Source: Bacteroidales bacterium UBA5621
Lineage (GTDB): Bacteria > Bacteroidota > Bacteroidia > Bacteroidales > VadinHA17
Direction of reading: 5' to 3'
NCBI GenBank assembly: GCA_002424525.1
Contig: DIKJ01000098.1
Span: forward strand, 1 to 12,820
DNA: 12,820 nt
Both the position numbers and the translations under genes were made by a program. The notes under the pieces were generated by a model. The model was not told where the DNA came from and did no database searches. It worked only from the letters and a program-made list of their open reading frames with translations. This document shows, in pieces, positions 1 to 7,134 of the stretch (the first letter of the stretch is position 1; the number at the start of each line of letters is the position of its first letter).

Positions 1-781
1 GCCGGCAGGTATGAGGTATCCCTTTTATCTTGAATGTATTAGAGAATTGATACTCAGGTCCGTATGCATAATTCCACTCCCATGTCCTGTATTTTGATGC
101 GGCAAGTTCATTGATTGCAGATACCTCTCCGGGCTGAAGATGATAAATTAGCGCATCAGGGTCATTGCGCAGGAAATATTCCATCATGGCTGATTTCAGT
201 CCCTGCATTCCTTCCACCTGGCTGATAAGATCCTTAAAGTTAGTTACGGGTGAGGGATTTGAATCGACGCCCCTTGTTGTATAGCATGACCTGTTTCTGT
301 TAATCGAGCTCCTGAGGTCCTCGAGGAGAGTGTCATAAAGGAGGGTGCCATGGTGCAGAACCCTGTTCCTGTAAACATGCTCTGCATTTCCTGAAATTTT
401 TAGTCCGTTGACCTTTAAATCATTTTTCCCTTCAAACTTTGCTTCGACGCCAAGTGTTGATAAAAATCTTATCACCGGCAGGGTTTGTCTCCTGAAATCG
501 ACCTGTTTGTCGGGTTCGCTGTTTCTGATGATTGTAAAATTCAGGTTCCCGCTATCGTGAAAAACTGTGCCTCCTCCCGAGATCCTTCTGATGACCGGAA
601 TGTTGTTCTCCGATACAAACCTTGCATCAGCCTCCCTGTTCGCAACCTGATGCTTTCCGATGATCACAGATCTGTCGTTACTGCCCAGAATGAGGAAATC
701 CTCTTCCCTGTTCTTCAGGAGATACTCGTCAGCAGAAAGGTTGAAGAAAGGATCATTGGTTTCAAGGCTGAGGCATTTCAT
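1..781 (-). CDS. lplA: Lipoate-protein ligase A family protein (3' end outside window)
   Basis: An open frame of 260 codons runs from an ATG at 781 to the left edge without a stop, so the C-terminus is missing. Lipoate-protein ligases activate lipoate with ATP and attach it to a lysine of lipoyl domains such as those of 2-oxoacid dehydrogenases and GcvH, in the cytosol. The family signature is clear: an N-terminal [20 protein letters not shown] stretch, then RRISGGGTVFHD around residues 71-82, LKVNGLKISGNAEHV with the expected catalytic-region lysine, and HHGTLLYDTLLEDL. A conserved WEWNYAYGPEY stretch closes the catalytic domain. The start overlaps the end of the upstream PAP2 gene by 20 bases, and the protein begins exactly where family members do. 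It is the last visible gene of the hpt-adk-obgE-PAP2-lplA run. A lipoyl/octanoyl transferase of the same fold is possible but less likely. Confidence 0.88.
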   Translation of the reverse strand, partial: MKCLSLETNDPFFNLSADEYLLKNREEDFLILGSNDRSVIIGKHQVANREADARFVSENNIPVIRRISGGGTVFHDSGNLNFTIIRNSEPDKQVDFRRQTLPVIRFLSTLGVEAKFEGKNDLKVNGLKISGNAEHVYRNRVLHHGTLLYDTLLEDLRSSINRNRSCYTTRGVDSNPSPVTNFKDLISQVEGMQGLKSAMMEYFLRNDPDALIYHLQPGEVSAINELAASKYRTWEWNYAYGPEYQFSNTFKIKGIPHTCR

Positions 782-1346
782 ATCTCTTGCTAAGGAATTT
801 ATTATCGGTGATCAGGTAAAGCCTGTAGATCAGCCAGCCTATCGACGCCCCGAGCAGGGATCCGCATATCACATCTCCCGGATAGTGAACACCCAGGTAG
901 ATCCTGCTGTACCCTACAACTGCGGCCCAGATTAAAATACTAATGGAGAACCATCTTCTTTTGATCAGAAGCAGGCTCAGAAGTGCTATACTGAACGAAT
1001 TGGCAGCATGCGAGGAAACAAATCCGAATCTTCCTCCGCAATGCCCCTTCACAAGATGCACCATGCCCTGCAATTCCTCAGCGTGGCAGGGCCGGAGACG
1101 CTGGAATGAATTCTTAATGAAAACCGAAGTCTGGTCAGCCAGGGCGACAGTAAGTACAACGAACAGCAGGATAAAAAACGTTTTTCTTCCATATTTTCGC
1201 CCCAGGGCTATGAAAATTGCGATATAGAGCGGAACCCAGACCAGCACCCGGCTTATGGAATACATTACAAAATCCCAGAATTCCGAATTACGGGAATTGA
1301 TAAAATAAAAAAGTTGTTGATCAAGTTCTTCAAGCACTTGTTTCAA
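762..1346 (-). CDS. PAP2-superfamily membrane phosphatase
   Basis: This 194-residue integral membrane protein carries all three motifs of the PAP2 (type 2 phosphatidic acid phosphatase) superfamily: KNSFQRLRP (KX6RP) near residue 78, FVSSHAANS (a variant of PSGH) near 109, and [13 protein letters not shown] (SRX5HX3D) near 147. Five or six hydrophobic segments surround them. Such enzymes remove phosphate from lipids such as undecaprenyl pyrophosphate, phosphatidylglycerophosphate or lipid A at the membrane; the substrate cannot be told from sequence. The start is inferred to be TTG at 1346, which overlaps the obgE stop as TTGA. No ATG lies near, and the N-terminal motif [17 protein letters not shown] is typical of the family. 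The 3' end overlaps lplA by 20 bases. Family assignment is firm, substrate unknown. Confidence 0.9.
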   Translation of the reverse strand: MKQVLEELDQQLFYFINSRNSEFWDFVMYSISRVLVWVPLYIAIFIALGRKYGRKTFFILLFVVLTVALADQTSVFIKNSFQRLRPCHAEELQGMVHLVKGHCGGRFGFVSSHAANSFSIALLSLLLIKRRWFSISILIWAAVVGYSRIYLGVHYPGDVICGSLLGASIGWLIYRLYLITDNKFLSKRYEMPQP

Positions 1347-2335
1347 TATTTATTCAACTCTCTCCATATCAAATCTTTAAGCTCTGTTAATCCCTGACTG
1401 GTAAAGGATGAGAAGAACACCGAAGGGACCGGAGGAAGATCTTTCTTTATTTCAGCGGTCAGTTCCTCATCCAGCAAATCGGATTTTGAGACAGCCAGTA
1501 TTCTCTTCTTGTCAAGAAGTTCGGGATTGTACATTTTCAGCTCGCCGATGAGTATCTCATATTCCTTTCTGATATTACTGCTGTCGGCAGGCACCAGGAA
1601 GATCAGCATGGAGTTTCTTTCGATATGCCGTAAAAATCTTATTCCCAGCCCCTTGCCTTCATGGGCGCCTTCAATTATTCCGGGAATGTCAGCCATTACG
1701 AAGGATTTGTTATCCCTGTAACTTACAATCCCGAGACTGGGGACCAGTGTAGTAAAAGGATAATCGGCTATTTTAGGTTTTGCTGCCGAGACGACGGAAA
1801 GCAGTGTTGATTTGCCGGCATTCGGAAAACCGACAAGTCCGGCATCCGCAAGTATTTTCAGTTCAAGAATATAGGCTTCCTCTGTTCCGGGCTCCCCGGG
1901 CTGGGCATATCTTGGTGCCTGGTTGGTGGCTGATTTGAAGTGCACATTCCCCTGGCCCCCTCTTCCACCCTTGACCAGGATCTTCTGATCCCCGTGGCTT
2001 GTTATTTCGAATTTTATTTCGCCGGTCGCTTCATTTTTCGCTATTGTACCAAGGGGCACATCAACGATCACATCTGCCCCGTCGGCACCTGTCGACTGCT
2101 GTGATCCTCCTGCCTCTCCATTGCCGGCAAAGATATGACGCTTATACTTCAGATGCAAAAGGGTCCACATCTGGCTGTTGCCTCTCAGTATAATATCACC
2201 CCCTCTTCCTCCGTCGCCACCGTCGGGACCTCCCCTGGGAACAAATTTCTCGCGCCGGAAATGCGCAGATCCGGCCCCTCCACTGCCCGAACGGCAATAG
2301 ATCTTTACGTAATCAATAAAATTGGATGAGGTCAT
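1343..2335 (-). CDS. obgE: Obg-family GTPase (ObgE/CgtA)
   Basis: The 330-residue protein has the full Obg architecture. A glycine-rich N-terminal Obg fold spans about residues 1-160, with repeated GG motifs such as [14 protein letters not shown] and [11 protein letters not shown]. The G domain follows: G1 GFPNAGKS at 169-176, the switch region with DYPFTT, G3 DIPG at 216-219 in [16 protein letters not shown], and G4 SKSD at 283-286 in place of NKxD. The G5 region SSFTSQG lies near the end. Obg GTPases bind the large ribosomal subunit and take part in ribosome assembly and stress signalling. There is no long acidic C-terminal extension, as is usual in Bacteroidota. The ATG at 2335 overlaps the adk stop as ATGA, which settles the start and suggests translational coupling. 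The variant G4 serine is common in this lineage as far as I recall. Confidence 0.97.
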   Translation of the reverse strand: MTSSNFIDYVKIYCRSGSGGAGSAHFRREKFVPRGGPDGGDGGRGGDIILRGNSQMWTLLHLKYKRHIFAGNGEAGGSQQSTGADGADVIVDVPLGTIAKNEATGEIKFEITSHGDQKILVKGGRGGQGNVHFKSATNQAPRYAQPGEPGTEEAYILELKILADAGLVGFPNAGKSTLLSVVSAAKPKIADYPFTTLVPSLGIVSYRDNKSFVMADIPGIIEGAHEGKGLGIRFLRHIERNSMLIFLVPADSSNIRKEYEILIGELKMYNPELLDKKRILAVSKSDLLDEELTAEIKKDLPPVPSVFFSSFTSQGLTELKDLIWRELNKY

Positions 2336-2907
2336 AATAGTTGACCAAGCCTGTCGCTCAGCCTGTCGAAGATATCGTCGATTGTACCCATGCCATCCAC
2401 CGCCTGGTACAATCCTCTTTCGCTGCAGTAATTAATGATCGGTTCGGTCTTCTCCCTGTAGACATCTATCCTGTTCTCGATCACGGCAGGGTCCATATCG
2501 TCGGGCCGTCCCGACAGCTCAGCTCTTCCTGTCAGCCGTTTCACGAGTTCGTCGTGATCAACATCGAGGACCAGCATGGTGTCGATCTTCATTGCTCTCT
2601 CATTGAGCATTTTTTCTAGGGCTATGGTTTGTGCCACTGTGCGCGGGAAACCGTCGAAAAGGAATCCTGCCGTTCCGGTGCTGTTATCGATCTTATTTGC
2701 GATCATCTCGATCACTACTTCATCGGGTACAAGTTCCCCCTTCGACATGATCAGGCTCATCTTTTTCCCAAGCTCAGTTCCTGCAGAGATCTCGGCACGA
2801 AGCATATCGCCGGTCGAGAGGTGAAGGAGATTGAATTTTTCAGCCAGCTTAACCGATTGTGTCCCTTTTCCCGATCCGGGAGGTCCGAAAATTAAAATAT
2901 TTACCAT
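2332..2907 (-). CDS. adk: Adenylate kinase
   Basis: This 191-residue protein is a short-type adenylate kinase, which interconverts ATP + AMP and 2 ADP in the cytosol. The P-loop GPPGSGKGT is at residues 8-16. The AMP-binding stretch [10 protein letters not shown] follows at 31-40, with FDGFPRT at 84-90 and the arginine-rich core [14 protein letters not shown] near 124-137. The LID is short, with no four-cysteine zinc site. The length matches the family. It begins at ATG 2907, 57 bases after the hpt stop, and its stop overlaps the obgE start. The hpt-adk-obgE order is widespread in Bacteroidota and joins purine salvage to adenylate balance and a guanine-nucleotide-sensing GTPase. Confidence 0.97.
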   Translation of the reverse strand: MVNILIFGPPGSGKGTQSVKLAEKFNLLHLSTGDMLRAEISAGTELGKKMSLIMSKGELVPDEVVIEMIANKIDNSTGTAGFLFDGFPRTVAQTIALEKMLNERAMKIDTMLVLDVDHDELVKRLTGRAELSGRPDDMDPAVIENRIDVYREKTEPIINYCSERGLYQAVDGMGTIDDIFDRLSDRLGQLL

Positions 2908-2935
2908 ATTGAAAAAATTAAAATTAATTTCAGGT

Positions 2936-2954
2936 CAGGCAGAAATTGTGCCTG
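2936..2954 (-). terminator. Hairpin between hpt and adk, possible attenuator
   Basis: On the minus strand the 57-base hpt-adk gap contains a perfect 6-bp stem, CAGGCA/TGCCTG, with a 7-base loop. About five bases later begins an A/T-rich stretch with runs of T (2911-2930) reaching almost to the adk start. The layout resembles a weak intrinsic terminator or attenuator that would let only part of the hpt transcripts continue into adk-obgE. The T-run is not directly adjacent to the stem, so an RNA-stability hairpin is equally possible. Confidence 0.4.
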
Positions 2955-2964
2955 TTGTATAACC

Positions 2965-3501
2965 TCAATGTACTAAAGTATAAACAGATGTAAGGTGGCG
3001 GCCGTAACCGTTATAATCAAGACCGCAGCCGACAACAAAATCGTTGGGTATCTCAAATCCAACATAATTTATCGGGATATCCCTTTTATAAGCAGCCGGC
3101 TTCAGCAGCATGGCAGCTACCCTGATATCAGCCACATCCCTGATGAGCAGATTATTGACAGTATGCTCCAGCGTGGCTCCCGAATCGACTATATCTTCAA
3201 GGATTATGACATTCATGTTCTTCAGGTCCTCATTCCACCCGATCAGCTCCTTAATTACCCCGGAAGAACCTGTACCCTGATATGATGCGAGCTTGATAAA
3301 TGTTATCCTTGATTTCAACGTGATCTTCTTAATCAAATCGGCAGCGAATATGAATGCACCGTTCAGAATTCCGACAAATACCACTTCCCTGCCGGAATAA
3401 TCTGTGTTTATTTGTTCCGCCATCTCGCTGATCTTTTTCTGAACGGCATGTTCAGGTATCAGTTCCCTGAACTTTTTGTCAAGTATCTGCACTTCTTCCA
3501 T
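2965..3501 (-). CDS. hpt: Hypoxanthine(-guanine) phosphoribosyltransferase
   Basis: The 178-residue product is a type I purine phosphoribosyltransferase, which salvages hypoxanthine and usually guanine with PRPP to give IMP or GMP. The PRPP-binding motif VIILEDIVDSGATL lies near residues 97-110, with the two acidic residues E-D. The upstream GILNGAFIFAADL motif and the flexible-loop region with SYQGTGSSG are present. A C-terminal base-binding stretch, FVVGCGLDYNGYGRHL, matches the DFVVGYGLDY pattern of HPRTs. Length is normal. It starts at ATG 3501, giving MEEVQILDKKF. It is first in the minus-strand run and diverges from purE, with 93 bases between the two starts, so salvage and de novo purine genes share one promoter region. 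Confidence 0.95.
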   Translation of the reverse strand: MEEVQILDKKFRELIPEHAVQKKISEMAEQINTDYSGREVVFVGILNGAFIFAADLIKKITLKSRITFIKLASYQGTGSSGVIKELIGWNEDLKNMNVIILEDIVDSGATLEHTVNNLLIRDVADIRVAAMLLKPAAYKRDIPINYVGFEIPNDFVVGCGLDYNGYGRHLTSVYTLVH

Positions 3502-3551
3502 GATTTCAGTTTTGAATGGTCAGCCGCTGCGAAAATATGAAAATAATAGCT

Positions 3552-3559
3552 TATTTTTG
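3552..3559 (+). promoter_or_regulatory. Candidate -7 element for purE in the hpt/purE divergent region
   Basis: TATTTTTG matches the Bacteroidota -7 consensus TAnnTTTG exactly and lies 35 bases before the purE ATG. No TTTG (-33) box sits at the usual 19-21 base spacing, so support comes from the -7 box alone. On the opposite strand the same gap carries TATTTTCG, one mismatch from the consensus, about 25-30 bases before the hpt start. The gap is A/T-rich and presumably holds both promoters. Confidence 0.4.
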
Positions 3560-3594
3560 CCCTCAACCTTAAGCGAATTAAAAAATCCTTGCAT

Positions 3595-4101
3595 ATGGAG
3601 CCACTGGTAAGTATAATAATGGGCAGTACATCTGATCTTCCAGTAATGGAAAAGGCGGCGCAGGTACTCAATGATTTCGGAATACCTTTTGAGATGAGTG
3701 CCCTTTCAGCACACAGGACACCTGAGGAGGTCGAGCGTTTCGCCAGGGGCGCCTCCGGCAGGGGGATAAGAGTAATTATCGCAGCTGCCGGGATGGCCGC
3801 GCATCTTCCGGGAGTTATCGCCGCAATGACACCTTTGCCTGTAATTGGAGTTCCGGTTAAGGCATCCCTTGAAGGGCTCGACTCTGTACTCTCAATCCTC
3901 CAGATGCCTCCGGGCGTCCCCGTAGCCACTGTCGGCATCAATTCGGCGCAGAATGCGGGGATACTTGCTGCCCAGATAATAGGTGCCGGGGATGAGAGGA
4001 TCCTCAAGGCTGTGGTGCAATACAAGGAGGACCTGAAGAAGAAGATCATCGAGGCCAATAAGGAGCTGAAAAAGGTGAAATTCCCGTACAAAACCAACTA
4101 G
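3595..4101 (+). CDS. purE: 5-(carboxyamino)imidazole ribonucleotide mutase (class I PurE)
   Basis: PurE converts N5-CAIR to CAIR in de novo purine synthesis, as a cytosolic octamer. The 168-residue protein shows the class I signatures: MGSTSDLPVM at the N-terminus with the phosphate-binding serine and aspartate, SALSAHRTPE with the catalytic-region histidine, AAAGMAAHLPGV, and QMPPGVPVATVGI. I place the start at ATG 3595 (MEPLVSIIMGS), where homologues begin, although an in-frame TTG lies six bases upstream. There is no clear Shine-Dalgarno sequence, which is normal in this phylum. It diverges from hpt. It is followed after 96 bases, including a heptamer repeat, by the two envelope genes, with which it may or may not be co-transcribed. 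Confidence 0.96.
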   Translation: MEPLVSIIMGSTSDLPVMEKAAQVLNDFGIPFEMSALSAHRTPEEVERFARGASGRGIRVIIAAAGMAAHLPGVIAAMTPLPVIGVPVKASLEGLDSVLSILQMPPGVPVATVGINSAQNAGILAAQIIGAGDERILKAVVQYKEDLKKKIIEANKELKKVKFPYKTN

Positions 4102-4103
4102 GA

Positions 4104-4138
4104 GAATGAGGAGTGAGGTGTGAGGTGTGAGGAGTGAG
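4104..4138 (+). repeat. Five tandem purine-rich heptamers after purE
   Basis: Two bases after the purE stop lie five back-to-back 7-base units: GAATGAG, GAGTGAG, GTGTGAG, GTGTGAG, GAGTGAG. The strand is purine-rich with almost no C, so it cannot fold on itself, and it is followed by a run of eight T (4142-4149). Possible readings are a slippage-generated low-complexity repeat, a protein or RNA binding tract, or part of an unusual transcription end. I recall similar GAGTGAG/GTGTGAG strings between genes in other Bacteroidota, but cannot check this here. Confidence 0.85.
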
Positions 4139-4197
4139 TGATTTTTTTTGGAAATTAGGATCTTTCTTCATAGATTAGTGGGTTATTTGAAACGGTC

Positions 4198-5016
4198 TTG
4201 AGCTCGCTGCAAAAAATACCTGTTTCAGTTTTACTTGTATTCCTGTCATTATGCGCCCGCGGCGGCGATCCTTTTCGTCCTTCAGCAGGTGCACGCGAGG
4301 CAGGAATGGGTAACGTTTGTGTTATGAGCAACTCATTCTGGGGTTCGTTCCATAACCAGGCATCGCTGGCGCTGAACGAGTCATTAGCTATCGGGCTCAA
4401 CTATGAGAACAGGTTCAGCATCAGTGAACTGGGAACACGCAGTGCCGGATTTGTTTTCCCCGCAGGAAGAGCGACGATCGGAGCTGTCTATTCCCGTTTC
4501 GGGTATCAGGATTTCAGGAGGGAGATGGCCGGACTTGCATGCGGGTTAAGGCTGGGAGAAAAGATAGTTGCCGGGGTGCAGGCAGACTGCTTTTCAGAAA
4601 GAACATTCGGAGAATACAGCAACACCATTTTTATTACATGCGAAACAGGCATCATTATTATTCCTTCGGATAATGTCAGGATAGGTCTTCATTTGTTCAA
4701 TCCTGTACCCGGCTCATTAAGAAAAAACTTTTTGCCTTCCCGGTTGCGGGCAGGGGCCGGTGTCTACCTGAGCAGGGCCCTTTTTGCCGGGGCGGAAGCT
4801 GAAATGAGCTCAGGTGACCGGCTGATAATCAGGACAGGCTTTGATTATGAGGTCGTACAGAATTTCAGGTTAAGGGCAGGGTTCAGTACGGAGAATACAT
4901 CGTTCAGCTTCGGGATCGGATATCTTCTGAAATCTTTTCAGCTCGACCTCGGGTTTGCAACCCACGATCGCCTTGGTGTAACCAGTTCTGCTTCATTGAT
5001 TTTCATAATACGATAA
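4198..5016 (+). CDS. PorV/PorQ-like exported outer-membrane beta-barrel protein
   Basis: A 272-residue protein with a signal peptide (Lys6, then a hydrophobic stretch at about 8-20, cleavage probably near ARG-GD). The mature N-terminus FRPSAGAREAGMGNVCV, then FWGSFHNQASLAL, is the hallmark of the PorV/PorQ and related FadL-like barrel proteins of Bacteroidota. The rest alternates short hydrophobic strands with turns to the C-terminus, as expected for an outer-membrane barrel. The start is TTG at 4198: no ATG or GTG exists between the in-frame stop at 4171 and residue 37, and TTG gives a complete signal peptide. It ends 2 bases before the ATG of the HhH/barrel gene, so the two are almost certainly co-expressed and may act together. 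It is much shorter than PorV of the type IX secretion system (about 390 residues). Function unknown. Confidence 0.75.
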   Translation: MSSLQKIPVSVLLVFLSLCARGGDPFRPSAGAREAGMGNVCVMSNSFWGSFHNQASLALNESLAIGLNYENRFSISELGTRSAGFVFPAGRATIGAVYSRFGYQDFRREMAGLACGLRLGEKIVAGVQADCFSERTFGEYSNTIFITCETGIIIIPSDNVRIGLHLFNPVPGSLRKNFLPSRLRAGAGVYLSRALFAGAEAEMSSGDRLIIRTGFDYEVVQNFRLRAGFSTENTSFSFGIGYLLKSFQLDLGFATHDRLGVTSSASLIFIIR

Positions 5017-5018
5017 TA

Positions 5019-7091
5019 ATGATATCCATAACCCGCAAAGGGAAATTCTTTGCGTTCTTTGCGGTTCCTGATGAAAATCAGGGCTTTGCGTTCTTTGCGG
5101 TTAAAAAGAAACCTTTCCGGTGTATCAGAATTTTAATGGTTATCTTTTTATTATGCCAACCATTTTTTGTATTCTGCCAGGAAGAAACCCTTTCGGAGAC
5201 GATCGGCAGAGTTGCGGAGGAGTTGGTTTCAGAAGATACAGAAGCCGGGGAAGCAGAGCTTTATGTGGAACTATTGCACGAGCTGGGGGAAAACCCTGTA
5301 CATATAAACTCATCCGATGCGGAAGAAATCTCAAGACTCTTCTTCCTGACCGGTTTCCAGGTGAAGGCGCTTATGGATTATGTCCGGGTATCCGGCTCAC
5401 TGGTCTCTGTCTACGAATTGGTAAACATCCCTGGATTTGACAGAGCGACTGCGGAATCCATTATTCCGTTCATCACTCTGCAAACCGGTACAACCGGGGG
5501 CCCTATGATCTCTTCCCTGAGAAACACGCTCCTGACAAACTTTTCCCTCCGTTCTTCCAATATTGAAGAGACAGCTCCGGGATCCCCGTGGAAGATCCTT
5601 ACAAAATACAAATTAACCACGGGCAGACTCTCAGGAGGCTTTGTTCTTGAAAAAGACCCCGGAGAAAAATTCCTTACCGGCCACCCTTCCCTTCCGGATT
5701 TCTTCTCCGCAAACCTGGCTTACTCCGGGCAAGGTCTCATAAGGAAGATCATCATCGGGGATTTTTCCGCCCGCTTTGGTCAGGGTACAGCTGTCAATAC
5801 AGGATTCCGCACCGCTATCCCCCTGACCAGCCCCGGCTTTATTGCAGGAAGAGATGAAATAAGGCCATACACCTCTTCCGACGAAAACAGCTTCTACAGG
5901 GGAATAGCTGCTGAGGCATCCATAAAAAAAATGGGGATAGTGGTTTTCGGTTCCCGCAATAAGATAGACGCAAGGGTGAGTTCTTCATCCGCAACAGATG
6001 ACGGCTTTATTGAGAACTTCCAGACATCCGGTCTGCACAACACAGAATCTCTCCTGTCAGGGAAAGATGCAGTCACCGAAACAGGCTTCGGGGTGAACCT
6101 GTCATATAATCTGAAGAATACAAGAATCGGCATTGTGTGGTCCGGGAACAGGTTTTCACTGCCCGTCATACCAGCCTCATCAAAGCCTGAAGATCTTCAT
6201 GATTTTGAAGGTTACCGGAATAGTGTATACAGCATTTATTACAACCACCTTTTCAGGCGGATGATATTTTCCGGTGAATACTCCCTCGATCATGATCTGG
6301 GACAGGCCTTTGTTCAGGCTTTTTCTCTCAGACCATCCGACAGGCTCACCATAAATATTCTTTACCGTGAATATGGGCCGGAGTACTTCAGCTATCACGC
6401 AAAAGGGCCCGGCAGCAGCTCCGCAACAAAAAATGTAAGGGGCATCTACGGCAGTTTCACCTTTGAGATGGCGAAGCACCTGTTCCTGAGTGCCGGTTTC
6501 GATACGGAGCATTATCCCTGGCTCAGGTACAGGTGCAGTGCTCCTTCGCTCGGGGAAAGGCAGGAGGTAAGGCTCAAGTATATGCCTCTTAATAAACTTA
6601 CTCTCGAGGGCATCTACACCTACAGGCAGTTGACGGTCAATAAAACTGCGGAAAACGGGATACCCAAACAGGCTGAAACCTCCTACAGCACCCTGAAGGG
6701 TGTGATTGTCTGGTCACCTTCGCAAAACCTGACGCTCAGGACCAGGATCGACTTCAAGAACACAGGATCGTCACAAAACCAGGGTATGCTTCTCCTGCAG
6801 GATGTCAGCTGCAGATTTAAATCTTTCCCTCTCAGCTTCTGGTTCCGGTTCTGCGTTTTCAACACGGGCGGATGGGAGTCGAGGCTTTACACCTACGAAA
6901 ATGATCTCTTATACAGCTTCAGCATACCGGCGCTTTACGACAGGGGCACACGGAGCTACCTGATGTTGAAATGGAAGATTAAAGAGCATGCCGATCTGAG
7001 GGTCAAATACGGGATAACCACAAAAATTGGTAATGCCGGCCAGCCAGGTAACATTGAAGAAATCAAACTACAGTTAGTGGTCAGAATTTAA
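5019..7091 (+). CDS. Exported helix-hairpin-helix protein with C-terminal beta-barrel-like region
   Basis: The 690-residue product has three parts. The N-terminus contains a hydrophobic signal segment (about residues 35-53, ending VFCQ-EE). After an acidic helical stretch comes a tandem HhH module at about 90-152: NPVHINSSDAEEISRLFFL, then SVYELVNIPGFDRATAESIIPF, resembling ComEA. From about 165 to the end, short alternating strands suggest an outer-membrane barrel; FGQG (253-256) and IRPYTSSDENSFYRG (281-295) are motifs I recall from a conserved Bacteroidota family of about 650-700 residues with unknown function. I keep the ATG at 5019 because it lies 2 bases after the preceding stop and supplies the positive n-region (KKKPFR). 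ATG 5136 (residue 40) is the alternative, but it leaves a signal peptide with no positive charge. Codons 6-28 come from an inserted repeat element. An envelope DNA-binding role is inference only. Confidence 0.8.
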   Translation: MISITRKGKFFAFFAVPDENQGFAFFAVKKKPFRCIRILMVIFLLCQPFFVFCQEETLSETIGRVAEELVSEDTEAGEAELYVELLHELGENPVHINSSDAEEISRLFFLTGFQVKALMDYVRVSGSLVSVYELVNIPGFDRATAESIIPFITLQTGTTGGPMISSLRNTLLTNFSLRSSNIEETAPGSPWKILTKYKLTTGRLSGGFVLEKDPGEKFLTGHPSLPDFFSANLAYSGQGLIRKIIIGDFSARFGQGTAVNTGFRTAIPLTSPGFIAGRDEIRPYTSSDENSFYRGIAAEASIKKMGIVVFGSRNKIDARVSSSSATDDGFIENFQTSGLHNTESLLSGKDAVTETGFGVNLSYNLKNTRIGIVWSGNRFSLPVIPASSKPEDLHDFEGYRNSVYSIYYNHLFRRMIFSGEYSLDHDLGQAFVQAFSLRPSDRLTINILYREYGPEYFSYHAKGPGSSSATKNVRGIYGSFTFEMAKHLFLSAGFDTEHYPWLRYRCSAPSLGERQEVRLKYMPLNKLTLEGIYTYRQLTVNKTAENGIPKQAETSYSTLKGVIVWSPSQNLTLRTRIDFKNTGSSQNQGMLLLQDVSCRFKSFPLSFWFRFCVFNTGGWESRLYTYENDLLYSFSIPALYDRGTRSYLMLKWKIKEHADLRVKYGITTKIGNAGQPGNIEEIKLQLVVRI
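5034..5102 (+). repeat. 69-bp palindromic repeat element inside the 5' end of the HhH gene
   Basis: Two identical 19-base copies, CTTTGCGTTCTTTGCGGTT, occupy 5048-5066 and 5084-5102. They flank a perfect hairpin: CCTGAT (5067-5072), GAAA loop, ATCAGG (5077-5082). Before the first copy, CGCAAAG (5034-5040) pairs with CTTTGCG (5048-5054). ACCCGCAAAG (5031-5040) is also, with one mismatch, the reverse complement of the 3' end of each copy. The block is exactly 69 bases (23 codons) and lies in frame. I recall AACCGCAAAG/CTTTGCGGTT repeats being common between genes in many bacterial genomes; here one sits within an open frame. Confidence 0.85.
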
Positions 7092-7110
7092 TAAAGCGTC
7101 CCCAGGTCTG

Positions 7111-7134
7111 CCATGTTTACTAAACAGGGTGTTT
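7111..7134. terminator. Weak hairpin between convergent genes
   Basis: The 43-base gap between the HhH gene stop and the end of the Nramp-like gene holds TGTT/AACA (7114-7117 and 7123-7126), extended by CC/GG with a single bulged A, followed by GTGTTTT. It is the only candidate terminator for these two converging genes. The stem is short, so the call is tentative. Confidence 0.3.

Noticed and set aside
3459..4097. 212-codon minus-strand open frame antisense to purE
   Set aside because: It lies opposite a clear PurE and overlaps the hpt start. Its composition (Ser/Pro/Ile-rich, no family motif) is that of a shadow frame.
4104..4138. CRISPR array
   Set aside because: The units are 7 bases with no spacers, and no cas genes are nearby. 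It is a simple tandem repeat.
4155..4400. 81-codon minus-strand open frame before the PorV-like gene
   Set aside because: It lies opposite the signal peptide and conserved N-terminus of the barrel protein and has no independent support.
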